Of a stretch of 7,246 nt of DNA, positions 1 to 6,608 are shown piece by piece (the stretch's first letter is position 1; each line of letters opens with the position of its first letter). This DNA comes from Candidatus Poseidoniaceae archaeon (GTDB taxonomy: Archaea > Thermoplasmatota > Poseidoniia > Poseidoniales > Poseidoniaceae), in NCBI GenBank assembly GCA_022451765.1, contig JAKUNY010000075.1, positions 1 through 7,246 on the forward strand, in the 5' to 3' direction. Under the pieces are notes generated by a model. The model worked only from the letters and a program-made list of their open reading frames with translations, was not told the DNA's origin and made no database searches. The position numbers and the translations under genes were made by a program.

Positions 1-872
1 TCGAATCCATCGGGCATGCCATCGCCATCGGTATCATAATCGCTGGGACCGTTTAGATAACCATCGCCGTCCATATCGGACATGAACCATGCTGCACTAA
101 CTTCATCCGCAAACGGAGCAGGAGTGGGCAGACGCTGGGATGGAGGTGTTATGACCGGTTCACCACAAGTTGCTCCGAGTTGGAAATCGAGAATCATGTT
201 GGCGTTGTTGATTTCGAGAATATGCGGTAGCATGTCACTGTCTGAATCTTTTGCAGCAGGGTTTGTTCGGTACTGCTCCTGTTGGAAATTGAGCAGTCCA
301 TCGTCATCGAAATCAAGGACTTGGTCACATGAGTGCTTTCCAAATGGATTCTCAAGTTCCTCCCATGTTGGCGCTCCCTCGAAGTCTTCGAGTATGTCTG
401 ATAATGTTTGTTCAAGTGGACCGTTGAGGAGTGTGCAACCCCAGTTGCCTGAAAGTGGGTTGAACAACGTGATGTTGCCATCGGGTGAAGAGACCTCCAT
501 CGTGTAGAGTGATTCCCAACGGTCGTTCAACCCATCGTTGTCTGAATCAGCACGTTGTGGATCTGTTCCGAGTTCTGCTTCTTGTTCATTGGTAAGACCA
601 TCATTGTCAGGATCACCATATTTTCCTTGGTTTGGATCGGGCCAAGAGTCGCTTTCGTTGCTTACTTCAGCATCATCAGCAGTATTTGTGGCGCCTGTTT
701 CCTCTTCTTCATTATCGGCTTCGCCATTATCGAGCGGGTTTAATCCGTGTTTGACTTCCCATCCGTCGCTCATTCCATCATCGTCTGTATCAATGTCATT
801 GGGGTCTGTACCGTATTGGGATTCTTCGAGAATATCGGGAAGACCGTCCCCCACATCTTCATCGTTATCGAC
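1..872 (-). repeat. Degenerate Asp/Gly-rich calcium-loop repeats within the coding region
   Basis: From codon 59 to the left edge, the protein carries at least six DxDxDG-type loops at irregular spacing (about residues 60-71, 86-97, 145-156, 167-178, 245-256 and 324-347). They often come in pairs separated by a short GTDP/GLNP element. The DNA is not a tight tandem repeat; similarity is at protein level. The biased codons (GAT/GAC/GGA) also create long, meaningless open frames on the opposite strand, rich in Ser, Ile and Val. Confidence 0.8.
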
Positions 873-1046
873 TGGAACTTCAGATTGAATTGCGATGTTT
901 GGATTTATGTCCTCTTCCGCTGCACTGTCAAAATCACCTACTCCAGAAGAGGTCTGATAGAATCCACTAATCCCTACAAAAAGGGAACCAAAAATCAACG
1001 TTGAAATGATTGCAGCATAAGCCATTTGATTGTGATTGAGTGACAT
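1..1046 (-). CDS. Membrane-anchored or secreted protein with thrombospondin type 3-like calcium loops (partial, C-terminus outside window)
   Basis: An open frame runs from ATG at 1046 to the left edge without a stop: 348 complete codons, C-terminus missing. Residues 8-29 (MAYAAIISTLIFGSLFVGIS...) form one hydrophobic segment after a short polar N-terminus, so the protein is probably exported or held by an N-terminal anchor. The rest is very acidic. Asp/Asn/Gly loops recur: DTDDDGMSDGWE (86-97), DPDNDGLTNEQE (145-156), DSDNDGLNDRWE (167-178), DFDDDGLLNFQQ (245-256), DMDGDGYLN (324-332) and DTDGDGMPDG (338-347). Several are followed by a GTDP/TNP-type turn, as in thrombospondin type 3/EF-hand-like repeats that bind Ca2+. 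The copy at 267-275 (DSDSDMLPH) is degenerate. Cysteines at 204, 240 and 294 lie in longer inserts between loops. The ATG was chosen because GGAGG lies 9 nt upstream; Met8 is an in-frame alternative. A surface or extracellular role is inferred from the family; partner and substrate are unknown. Confidence 0.9.
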   Translation of the reverse strand, partial: MSLNHNQMAYAAIISTLIFGSLFVGISGFYQTSSGVGDFDSAAEEDINPNIAIQSEVPVDNDEDVGDGLPDILEESQYGTDPNDIDTDDDGMSDGWEVKHGLNPLDNGEADNEEEETGATNTADDAEVSNESDSWPDPNQGKYGDPDNDGLTNEQEAELGTDPQRADSDNDGLNDRWESLYTMEVSSPDGNITLFNPLSGNWGCTLLNGPLEQTLSDILEDFEGAPTWEELENPFGKHSCDQVLDFDDDGLLNFQQEQYRTNPAAKDSDSDMLPHILEINNANMILDFQLGATCGEPVITPPSQRLPTPAPFADEVSAAWFMSDMDGDGYLNGPSDYDTDGDGMPDGF

Positions 1047-1055
1047 AGGATGAAG

Positions 1056-1060
1056 CCTCC
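1056..1060 (-). promoter_or_regulatory. Shine-Dalgarno site for the calcium-loop protein
   Basis: On the minus strand, GGAGG ends 9 nt before the ATG at 1046. It is the best ribosome-binding match before any start in the window and supports ATG 1046 over the internal Met8. The other starts here have no convincing match, so this gene may be translated independently and not by coupling. Confidence 0.65.
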
Positions 1061-1109
1061 GCGCCTTGACTATTCCATCGACGACATGATTCGGTTATGA
1101 ACCTTGACC

Positions 1110-1128
1110 TTGTTTGCTCAATAAACAA
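1110..1128 (-). promoter_or_regulatory. Short palindrome with a weak TATA-like stretch in the only sizeable intergenic gap
   Basis: The 101-bp gap between the duplicated V4R-like gene and the calcium-loop gene holds a perfect 6-bp inverted repeat: minus strand TTGTTT, 7-nt spacer, AAACAA. The TTTATTGA inside it is a poor match to an archaeal TATA box, about 75 bp before the ATG. A 7-bp direct repeat, GTCAAGG, occurs at 1102-1108 and 1064-1070. This may be a promoter or operator for the calcium-loop gene. No T-rich terminator is seen in this gap. The evidence is weak, because short AT-rich palindromes are common by chance. Confidence 0.25.
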
Positions 1129-1147
1129 TCGTCCACATGAGAGGCAA

Positions 1148-2209
1148 TCATTGGTTTTGATACTCCAAGAGCGACTCGATTTCAATGGAAAACATATCAT
1201 TCTTTTCTTGGATGTTTATTTTATAACTTCGACCATGAGCACGCTCCCATAATCCGCAAATCATGCCGATTGTGAACGGGACGTTGCACCCACGGTTGAC
1301 GGTGCAATGAAGTGCGAGGCTTGAAGCGTTGTAATCCGCAATGGTTACATTTCCCCATCCGACTTCCACAAGATAGTGCTCTACATACGAGTCCCAACTT
1401 GTGCTATCAATGATGTAAACCGGCTGCTCGCTTTGCAAGAACATGGCTGCCGTTGTCTTTATTGTGATCTTCAAGAGGTTCTCAAAAGAAACAAATGAAT
1501 CGATTGTGTGATGAAACCAGCCCTCTTCTGTCTCCGGTGCGTATGGTACACTGGCCGACAAGAATCGTTCAAGAGCAAGTGTTGGAATTAACAACACGCG
1601 CTCCCCTTCCATTTGTAATTCGTTACCATTGTGGCTTTGAACCAAGTCGATGGGGTTTCCAGATTCTTGGCTTCTCGCGTCGGAAGACCATGGAAATGGA
1701 TTATGATTTTGTGGTGCAGCCAAATCGGGTGTCGGTTCGAATTCAAGTTGAACGATTTGGGAGCGTGGTTCAATCCATCGTACCTTGAAACGACTTTGGT
1801 GGTACGTTTCAAATGCATATTGGCCCACTGCCACAGAAAGGAGTGGATGCGCACTTCGAACAACACGTTGGTCACTCCTCTCAATCGCGCCCCACCCTAG
1901 TAGTGATGAAAGTTGATTTAGTTCTGATTTGAACTTTTTCTTCCAGAAAATCCCACGATTGGTTGGAAGATATTGTAAGATTTCAAGCGAATCTACAACA
2001 GCATTCACAAGTGTTCTACTCAAAGGATGTTGCATTGAAGCTTCAAAGATTTGCCACCATGCATGAAATTCATGTTGACGCCATATGATAATTTCACCAA
2101 ATTTTGTATGACAAAGAAGGCCGTGTTTTGGGTACCTTTGCAAGCCCAAACTTGGATCGATGCAATTCACATCCCTTCGTATGCTGGCATTGATTCCGAA
2201 TCGAAGCAA
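1148..2209 (-). CDS. Uncharacterised protein with two tandem V4R-like domains, coupled to glyA
   Basis: A 353-residue soluble protein if it starts at ATG 2209, or 340 residues from GTG 2170. No signal peptide or clear membrane segment is visible. I do not recognise the whole protein. It divides into two similar halves, about residues 37-160 and 201-347, joined by a polar linker (161-200). Each half has a hydrophobic start (FGEIIIW; GERVLLIP), a helical stretch, a GWG motif (105-107; 284-286), a helix ending in a ...GxxxxxxE-like segment (SVAVGQYAFE; FTIGMICGLWE) and a closing strand (IVQLEFE; MFSIEIE). The order GWG - strands - 'PFTIGMICGLWERAHGR' - acidic strand resembles the C-terminal part of V4R domains (4-vinyl reductase/Bet3-like fold), which often bind small hydrophobic ligands. 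The paired cysteines usual near the V4R end are absent. The start overlaps the glyA stop, suggesting translational coupling. The gene call is firm; the fold and any ligand-sensing role are inferred from pattern. Confidence 0.85.
   Translation of the reverse strand: MLRFGINASIRRDVNCIDPSLGLQRYPKHGLLCHTKFGEIIIWRQHEFHAWWQIFEASMQHPLSRTLVNAVVDSLEILQYLPTNRGIFWKKKFKSELNQLSSLLGWGAIERSDQRVVRSAHPLLSVAVGQYAFETYHQSRFKVRWIEPRSQIVQLEFEPTPDLAAPQNHNPFPWSSDARSQESGNPIDLVQSHNGNELQMEGERVLLIPTLALERFLSASVPYAPETEEGWFHHTIDSFVSFENLLKITIKTTAAMFLQSEQPVYIIDSTSWDSYVEHYLVEVGWGNVTIADYNASSLALHCTVNRGCNVPFTIGMICGLWERAHGRSYKINIQEKNDMFSIEIESLLEYQNQ
1169..1609 (-). repeat. Second copy of an internal protein duplication (V4R-like half B)
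   Basis: Codons 201-347. Landmarks are GERVLLIP at 202-209, GWG at 284-286, PFTIGMICGLWERAHGR at 311-327 and the closing strand MFSIEIE at 339-345. It is the half that most resembles a V4R domain. The GWG-to-closing-strand distance is slightly longer here (about 61 versus 53 residues), and the first part is also longer than in half A. Confidence 0.5.
1730..2101 (-). repeat. First copy of an internal protein duplication (V4R-like half A)
   Basis: Codons 37-160 of the glyA-coupled gene. Landmarks are FGEIIIW at 37-43, GWG at 105-107, the helix SVAVGQYAFETYHQSR at 125-140 and the closing strand IVQLEFE at 152-158. It pairs with half B at 1169-1609. Similarity is at the level of motif order; DNA identity is not obvious. 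Confidence 0.5.
2167..2170 (-). other. GTGA stop/start overlap between glyA and the downstream gene
   Basis: On the minus strand the glyA stop TGA (2169-2167) shares bases with an in-frame GTG (2170-2168) of the downstream gene. A 4-nt GTGA or ATGA overlap is a classic coupled arrangement. Using this GTG would drop the first 13 residues of the longer ATG 2209 reading, and conserved-looking sequence only begins after that point. Which start is used cannot be decided from the sequence alone. Confidence 0.5.
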
Positions 2210-3486
2210 TATTGAACATACTGGAAATCCGATTTGAGATGCTTCACATCGTTTCGGACGGATTTGGGGTCTTCACCATGAATTAAGATACGAGCATACA
2301 ATGATGCTACTTCTGCCATTTCATTCACGCCCATGCCGACACGAGTAAGCTCTTGGACACCCAACCTCAAGCCAGAGGCATTCATGGCTTTCGTATCACC
2401 TGGGAGCATGTTCATGTTGGTAATAATTCCAGCCTCCTCTAAACGTTTAGCAGCGACAGCCCCCGCACCTGAATCAACAGCGCCGTGACGGGTCAGGACT
2501 TGATGAGATGCTGTGTAACCACGCGATTCTGCGAGAACATCGAATCCTTCTGAAGCAAGGGATTCTCCAAACTTCTTGGCGTTCCGAACGATGTCGGTTG
2601 CATAGGCTTGTCCAAAGGCTTCAAACTCTGCCATTGCGACGACTTTACCAGCAACATGATGCAGGTGATACGATGAACAAACACCTGGAAACATAGCATT
2701 GTTCAAACGACGATGGAACGCCTCATCCTCACTCGAAGAGAGCAAAAATCCGCCTTGCGGCCCGGGGAAGGTTTTGTGCGACGAACCTGTCATGACATCA
2801 GCACCCTCGCGTAGCGGATCTTGGAATACACCTCCAGCAATGAGGCCGAGGACGTGCGCTCCATCGTACATAACTGTTGAACCCACCTCATGTGCGGCAT
2901 CAGCGAGTTCCTTCAATGGGGTAGGGAACAAAAAGACGGATTGCCCGACAAGGGCAATCCTTGGTTGAATTTCTCTGATAAGTGCACAGGATGCATCGAT
3001 GTCTGGTTCCATTCGTTCTTCGTCCCATGGGTAGGTTGAAACATTGAGGTCACGAAGACCTACAGCCCCCATTCGTGCGTGCGAGATGTGACCTCCATCG
3101 GCTGTTGATACTGCGGTAATTGAATCACCAGGTTTAGCGAGTGCTTTGAGTGCACCAATGTTGGAAACCGTCCCGGAGATTGATTGAATGTTCGCAAAAT
3201 TTGCCCGGAATACCTTCTTCGCTAAGTTGATTCCAATGTCTTCGATTGTATCGAAATCATCGCAACCTTGGTAGTACCGCTTGCCCGGTAATCCCTCCGC
3301 ATACCTTCCGTGTAAATCAGAATTTATCGCTCGTTTTACGTTCGGCGAAATAATGTTTTCCGAAGCGATCATTCCTAGCCCATGACCGTACAGGTTTGTG
3401 CTTTGAGCGGAGGCTGTGAGAACGGCATTGACGGATTCCCGAGGTGAAAGATTGGTCATTAAATCAACCACACCAAAGAGGTTCAT
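2167..3486 (-). CDS. glyA: Serine/glycine hydroxymethyltransferase (archaeal type)
   Basis: A complete 439-residue PLP enzyme of fold type I that interconverts serine and glycine while moving a one-carbon unit to or from a pterin (tetrahydrofolate, or tetrahydromethanopterin in some archaea). It acts in the cytoplasm. Visible family motifs are ASEN at 41-44, RYAEGLPGKRYYQG at 61-74, GGH at 131-133 (the His that stacks on PLP), YDGAH at 207-211 with Asp208 facing the PLP nitrogen, the Schiff-base Lys238 in TGSSHKTFPGPQGG (233-246), and SGLRLG at 371-376 with Arg374 for the substrate carboxylate. No key residue is missing. The PGPQGG form of the lysine motif differs from the bacterial RGPRGG form and fits archaeal enzymes. 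Length is slightly above the bacterial norm of about 420. The start ATG 3486 lies 21 bp after the upstream gene without a Shine-Dalgarno site; Met10 is an alternative. Confidence 0.96.
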   Translation of the reverse strand: MNLFGVVDLMTNLSPRESVNAVLTASAQSTNLYGHGLGMIASENIISPNVKRAINSDLHGRYAEGLPGKRYYQGCDDFDTIEDIGINLAKKVFRANFANIQSISGTVSNIGALKALAKPGDSITAVSTADGGHISHARMGAVGLRDLNVSTYPWDEERMEPDIDASCALIREIQPRIALVGQSVFLFPTPLKELADAAHEVGSTVMYDGAHVLGLIAGGVFQDPLREGADVMTGSSHKTFPGPQGGFLLSSSEDEAFHRRLNNAMFPGVCSSYHLHHVAGKVVAMAEFEAFGQAYATDIVRNAKKFGESLASEGFDVLAESRGYTASHQVLTRHGAVDSGAGAVAAKRLEEAGIITNMNMLPGDTKAMNASGLRLGVQELTRVGMGVNEMAEVASLYARILIHGEDPKSVRNDVKHLKSDFQYVQYCFDSESMPAYEGM

Positions 3487-3507
3487 GAAGTCTGTGAAGA
3501 ACGCTGC

Positions 3508-6500
3508 TCATTTCCGTCGTTGCCCTGGTCGACGAGGGCCGGAGTAGGTCGAGCGCTCACTAGCGAAGGTGTGCGTAGGTACATTACGTTTCGAGAGATT
3601 CAATTCCGAGACCGGAGTTTTGCTTGGCCCTATGCTTGTTGACTTGTTCAGGGTAGTTGTTTTCTTCTGAACCATTGTCTGCCTGCCTCTGTAAGCCACC
3701 GGTCCAATCAAGCGTTCAAGTGCTGGCATGTCGCCGTCCTCTTCTTTTGGTCGTTTGAGCCACCATCCGGATGAAAGGACAGAAAGTTTCCCAGGCCGAT
3801 TCTTCGAAATGGATAATGCGGTGCGATTTAGCCTTGAGCGAATGGTTTTGTCCGAGTCCTTTGGTAAGCGTTCAGTCATCCATCCCGGAAGACCGATGTC
3901 GAGAACAACACCGTTTACGGTGACGAGGAGACCTGATAAGAGAAGATGTGTCCCTACTGGTATGTTTTCTCTGTTTGGTTTGACTTTGAAACGTTTCATC
4001 ATTTTGGCATATTCCACCAAGGAACGTTGATCACGGTGATGGATTTGCTTTCGCTGTTGTCGATTGAATCGGTGGAGCCCAAATTGTAAAACAAACAACG
4101 TCAAAGCAGCAACTGCACCTTCCGTTGGGCCGTAGATAGAATCCAAACCAATACCAATGACCACATAGATCATCGGCAATAGGAAAAACTGAATGATTCT
4201 TGCAAACAAGGAAGGAGAATATCTTGGTGTCATACCCCGACGGACCGCCTCGTGCGATACGATCATCACGTTGGCATTGATTGCCTCATCGATTCCACCT
4301 TTCGTGGCCAAACCAGCGACTGGGTTGACAGGTGCGTCATCCAGCCATCGACGAAGCGATTTACCCTTCTCGAGAACGAGAGAAACCTCAATGTCTTCCG
4401 TATCTGCTTCATGCCCTAATATCACTGAGAGTGCCTTTACACGAGGATCGTTGACATCGCTCTCGCGAAGCTCTCTGTAAATTGAGAGCGCCTGATGCCA
4501 ATCGCCACGATCGAGCAAACACAATGCTGCTGCGATGCGAGGTCTCACACCAAGAGGGTCTTGTTTAACCGCTTCAAGGGCGAGTTCCAAGGCTTCTTCG
4601 TGGCGACGCTGCATTCGTAGCGTTGCGATGTTTGAGATGGATGAAACAAGGGATATCTTGTCAGTATGCTGTGGAGCCTCTTTCGAGTACGAGGGAGCCC
4701 AATACCTCAGCATCCGCATTTTTTCATTGAGGTGGTCGATGGTCGAGTTGTTTTCCCAATCCCACAAATCATCTTCATCAACACTTCCATTCCACGGATC
4801 GAGCCATTCACAAATGAACGCAAGAAGTTCGGGTTCATCGTATCCTTCAGGTTGTTGCAAACCACGAAGAGCACCTCGCGCTGCATCAAGCCTTCGAGTC
4901 GCAATGTGACCTGTAGCGATGAGCATCCTTGCTTCATCGTCGTCTCCACCGGATTGTGCAAGCACTTTCTTGGCTTCTTCAATTGATTTCGGCCAAAGAC
5001 CTCGAATTGCAGATTCCCACATCTTTGCACGAGCTTTTTCATGACGAACAAGTGATTGATCTCCTTCGATGGATTGCTTTTGAAAGCGGATCAATCCATC
5101 CAAATCTTCCTGAAGGGCTGCGTTGTCGATGTACTCTCGCATCCAATCACCACCCGCAAGCATAACTGCACCCTCACGGCGGTCCTCAGGATCCAAGTCA
5201 AATCGAATTTGACGCAGAGGCGAAAGGCGCGCAATCGACAACAGCCATGTGAACAGGAAGACTGAATTTCCTACCGCAATGAACATCCATGTTGACAATA
5301 ACCTCATTTCCTCGTTGAATCCTTGACTCTCAAGATTGGATGTGAATGGCATCAAATCTCCAAATTCTTTGTAGCAGACGAGAATAAGGAGCAGAACTGT
5401 GTAGCCAGAGAAGCCAGCGAATGCGAAGGCGATTTGTCGGCCCTGCGCAGATTCTTCTGTACGAATTTCACGTGGTGTATCCAGTGTAACTCCAAACATG
5501 CCTCCAAAAGTTTGACCTCCGAGAATCAGGTTTCGTGTTAGTTCAAAAATAAACGCTAATCCAACGATTGCGATGTTTAATGAAAGATAGAGCGACAAGA
5601 ATTGTGGCATTGATTTGATGAATTCCCAATGAAACAAAATCTCAGAAATAAGGTCAATTCGCTCATAGATTGAATGACCAATGATCCCGCCATAGTTGAG
5701 AATTTCCTCCGCGTTGTCAGGACTGTTGTAGAGGACATGGAAGACCGTTACAATGCCGTTCAGAGCGGTAACTGGCATCGTGATGAGGAAGAGTACCAAG
5801 AGAAGAGAGAACAATCGGTTGACAAAGGATGGCTTATCTGGGTCGATCGGATTCCGACGACCGTTTGCTGTTCTCCATTTATTGAGAAGCAACATGTTCC
5901 AAGATGCGCCCATGATTCGCCCGTAAGCGAGAATGGTTGGCGCCATGAAAACCAGCATTGTGATCGCAAGCCATACCGGTGTGCTTCGTCGGGTGGTTTG
6001 ATTTATTCCGTAGATGAGGGTAATAATCGTTGCAGACACGAGAATGCTCAGTGTCATAATGCGACGGATTCCTGTTCCAATCGTTGTTGCTCCGATTCTT
6101 GTGTCCCCTTTTCCAGCAAGTTGCGCGTTCATTGTTTCCCATGGAGAAATCAAAATTGGAAGCAAGACAAACAAACCGATGATCCACAGATTCGGCTCGA
6201 AATATACATCAGGTTGGAATAGAAGTTCGGATATCAGCAACAACACTCCGAGCATTCCCATCATGTACAACCCGACACCGAATGCTACACGTCCCTGTTG
6301 CAGAATATCTCGAGCATCGTCGACTGTTCGTGTCAACCGATGAACTTCGTACAAGTTATCATCGATTTCAAACGCGACTTGAAGGGCTGAAAGTTGACGA
6401 GGAACAAAGAATTTCCAAAGCAAAGCTGCAATGAGAAGAGCAAGAAAGAGGGGATAGAGATACATCACATCAAAATCAGTTGGCTTGGCCACCGATGATG

Positions 6501-6585
6501 CTGACGCTAATGGAATGAGCGTTATGGCTGCGAGCAGCAACGCAACAACCGACTTCCGCATGAGACAAAGGCCGAGATTATTCAT
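3508..6585 (-). CDS. Large polytopic membrane protein with cytoplasmic TPR-like region and basic tail, function unknown
   Basis: A complete 1025-residue protein that I do not recognise. A signal-like segment comes first (12-28, ending ASAS), then about nine membrane segments near 40-60, 102-122, 131-148, 175-193, 203-221, 258-284, 329-348, 387-404 and 432-452. A soluble region of some 340 residues follows, with TPR-like helices: about 551-576, 652-677 (ALRM-type start, HEEALELALEAVKQDP) and 680-712 (AALCLLDRGDWHQALSIYREL). Two more membrane segments lie near 795-814 and 820-838. The C-terminus (839-1025) is polar, and its last 60 residues are Lys/Arg/Ser/Thr-rich and probably disordered. Loops at 149-174 and 222-256 are positive and the loop at 285-328 is acidic, which places the TPR region and tail in the cytoplasm. 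Met9 (ATG 6561, MRKSVVALLLAA) would give a more typical signal peptide than Met1. It lies 23 bp after the aminotransferase and 21 bp before glyA. A scaffold or assembly role is possible but unproven. Confidence 0.9.
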   Translation of the reverse strand: MNNLGLCLMRKSVVALLLAAITLIPLASASSVAKPTDFDVMYLYPLFLALLIAALLWKFFVPRQLSALQVAFEIDDNLYEVHRLTRTVDDARDILQQGRVAFGVGLYMMGMLGVLLLISELLFQPDVYFEPNLWIIGLFVLLPILISPWETMNAQLAGKGDTRIGATTIGTGIRRIMTLSILVSATIITLIYGINQTTRRSTPVWLAITMLVFMAPTILAYGRIMGASWNMLLLNKWRTANGRRNPIDPDKPSFVNRLFSLLLVLFLITMPVTALNGIVTVFHVLYNSPDNAEEILNYGGIIGHSIYERIDLISEILFHWEFIKSMPQFLSLYLSLNIAIVGLAFIFELTRNLILGGQTFGGMFGVTLDTPREIRTEESAQGRQIAFAFAGFSGYTVLLLILVCYKEFGDLMPFTSNLESQGFNEEMRLLSTWMFIAVGNSVFLFTWLLSIARLSPLRQIRFDLDPEDRREGAVMLAGGDWMREYIDNAALQEDLDGLIRFQKQSIEGDQSLVRHEKARAKMWESAIRGLWPKSIEEAKKVLAQSGGDDDEARMLIATGHIATRRLDAARGALRGLQQPEGYDEPELLAFICEWLDPWNGSVDEDDLWDWENNSTIDHLNEKMRMLRYWAPSYSKEAPQHTDKISLVSSISNIATLRMQRRHEEALELALEAVKQDPLGVRPRIAAALCLLDRGDWHQALSIYRELRESDVNDPRVKALSVILGHEADTEDIEVSLVLEKGKSLRRWLDDAPVNPVAGLATKGGIDEAINANVMIVSHEAVRRGMTPRYSPSLFARIIQFFLLPMIYVVIGIGLDSIYGPTEGAVAALTLFVLQFGLHRFNRQQRKQIHHRDQRSLVEYAKMMKRFKVKPNRENIPVGTHLLLSGLLVTVNGVVLDIGLPGWMTERLPKDSDKTIRSRLNRTALSISKNRPGKLSVLSSGWWLKRPKEEDGDMPALERLIGPVAYRGRQTMVQKKTTTLNKSTSIGPSKTPVSELNLSKRNVPTHTFASERSTYSGPRRPGQRRK
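4450..4632 (-). other. TPR-like helical repeat pair in the large membrane protein
   Basis: Codons 652-712 fit two consecutive tetratricopeptide repeats. In the first, Ala654, Ala665, Ala669/Ala672 and the closing Asp-Pro (676-677) sit at the usual TPR positions. In the second, Ala685-Ala687, Gly694, Ala699 and Tyr703 do. Such repeats normally bind other proteins or peptides. A weaker similar unit lies near codons 551-576. Confidence 0.6.
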
Positions 6586-6608
6586 GATGAATACTTCGCC
6601 GCCACACC

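Noticed and set aside
82..888. Plus-strand open frames rich in Ser, Val and Ile opposite the calcium-loop gene
   Set aside because: They are the antisense image of GAT/GAC/GGA-rich repeats. The minus frame is open through the left edge, has a signal/anchor and clear DxDxDG loops, and has a good Shine-Dalgarno site.
967..1200. A 77-residue minus-strand frame spanning the intergenic gap
   Set aside because: It overlaps the end of one gene and the start of the next in another frame, has no start signal, and its product has no domain-like pattern.
1495..1900. Overlapping plus-strand frames and a second minus frame (1588-1884)
   Set aside because: These are shadows of the duplicated V4R-like gene. 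They carry no recognisable motif, while the chosen frame shows an internal duplication across the same bases.
5674..6222. A 182-residue plus-strand open frame
   Set aside because: It lies wholly inside the large membrane protein on the opposite strand, and its product is Cys/Arg/His-rich without domain-like organisation. The minus frame gives coherent membrane segments here.
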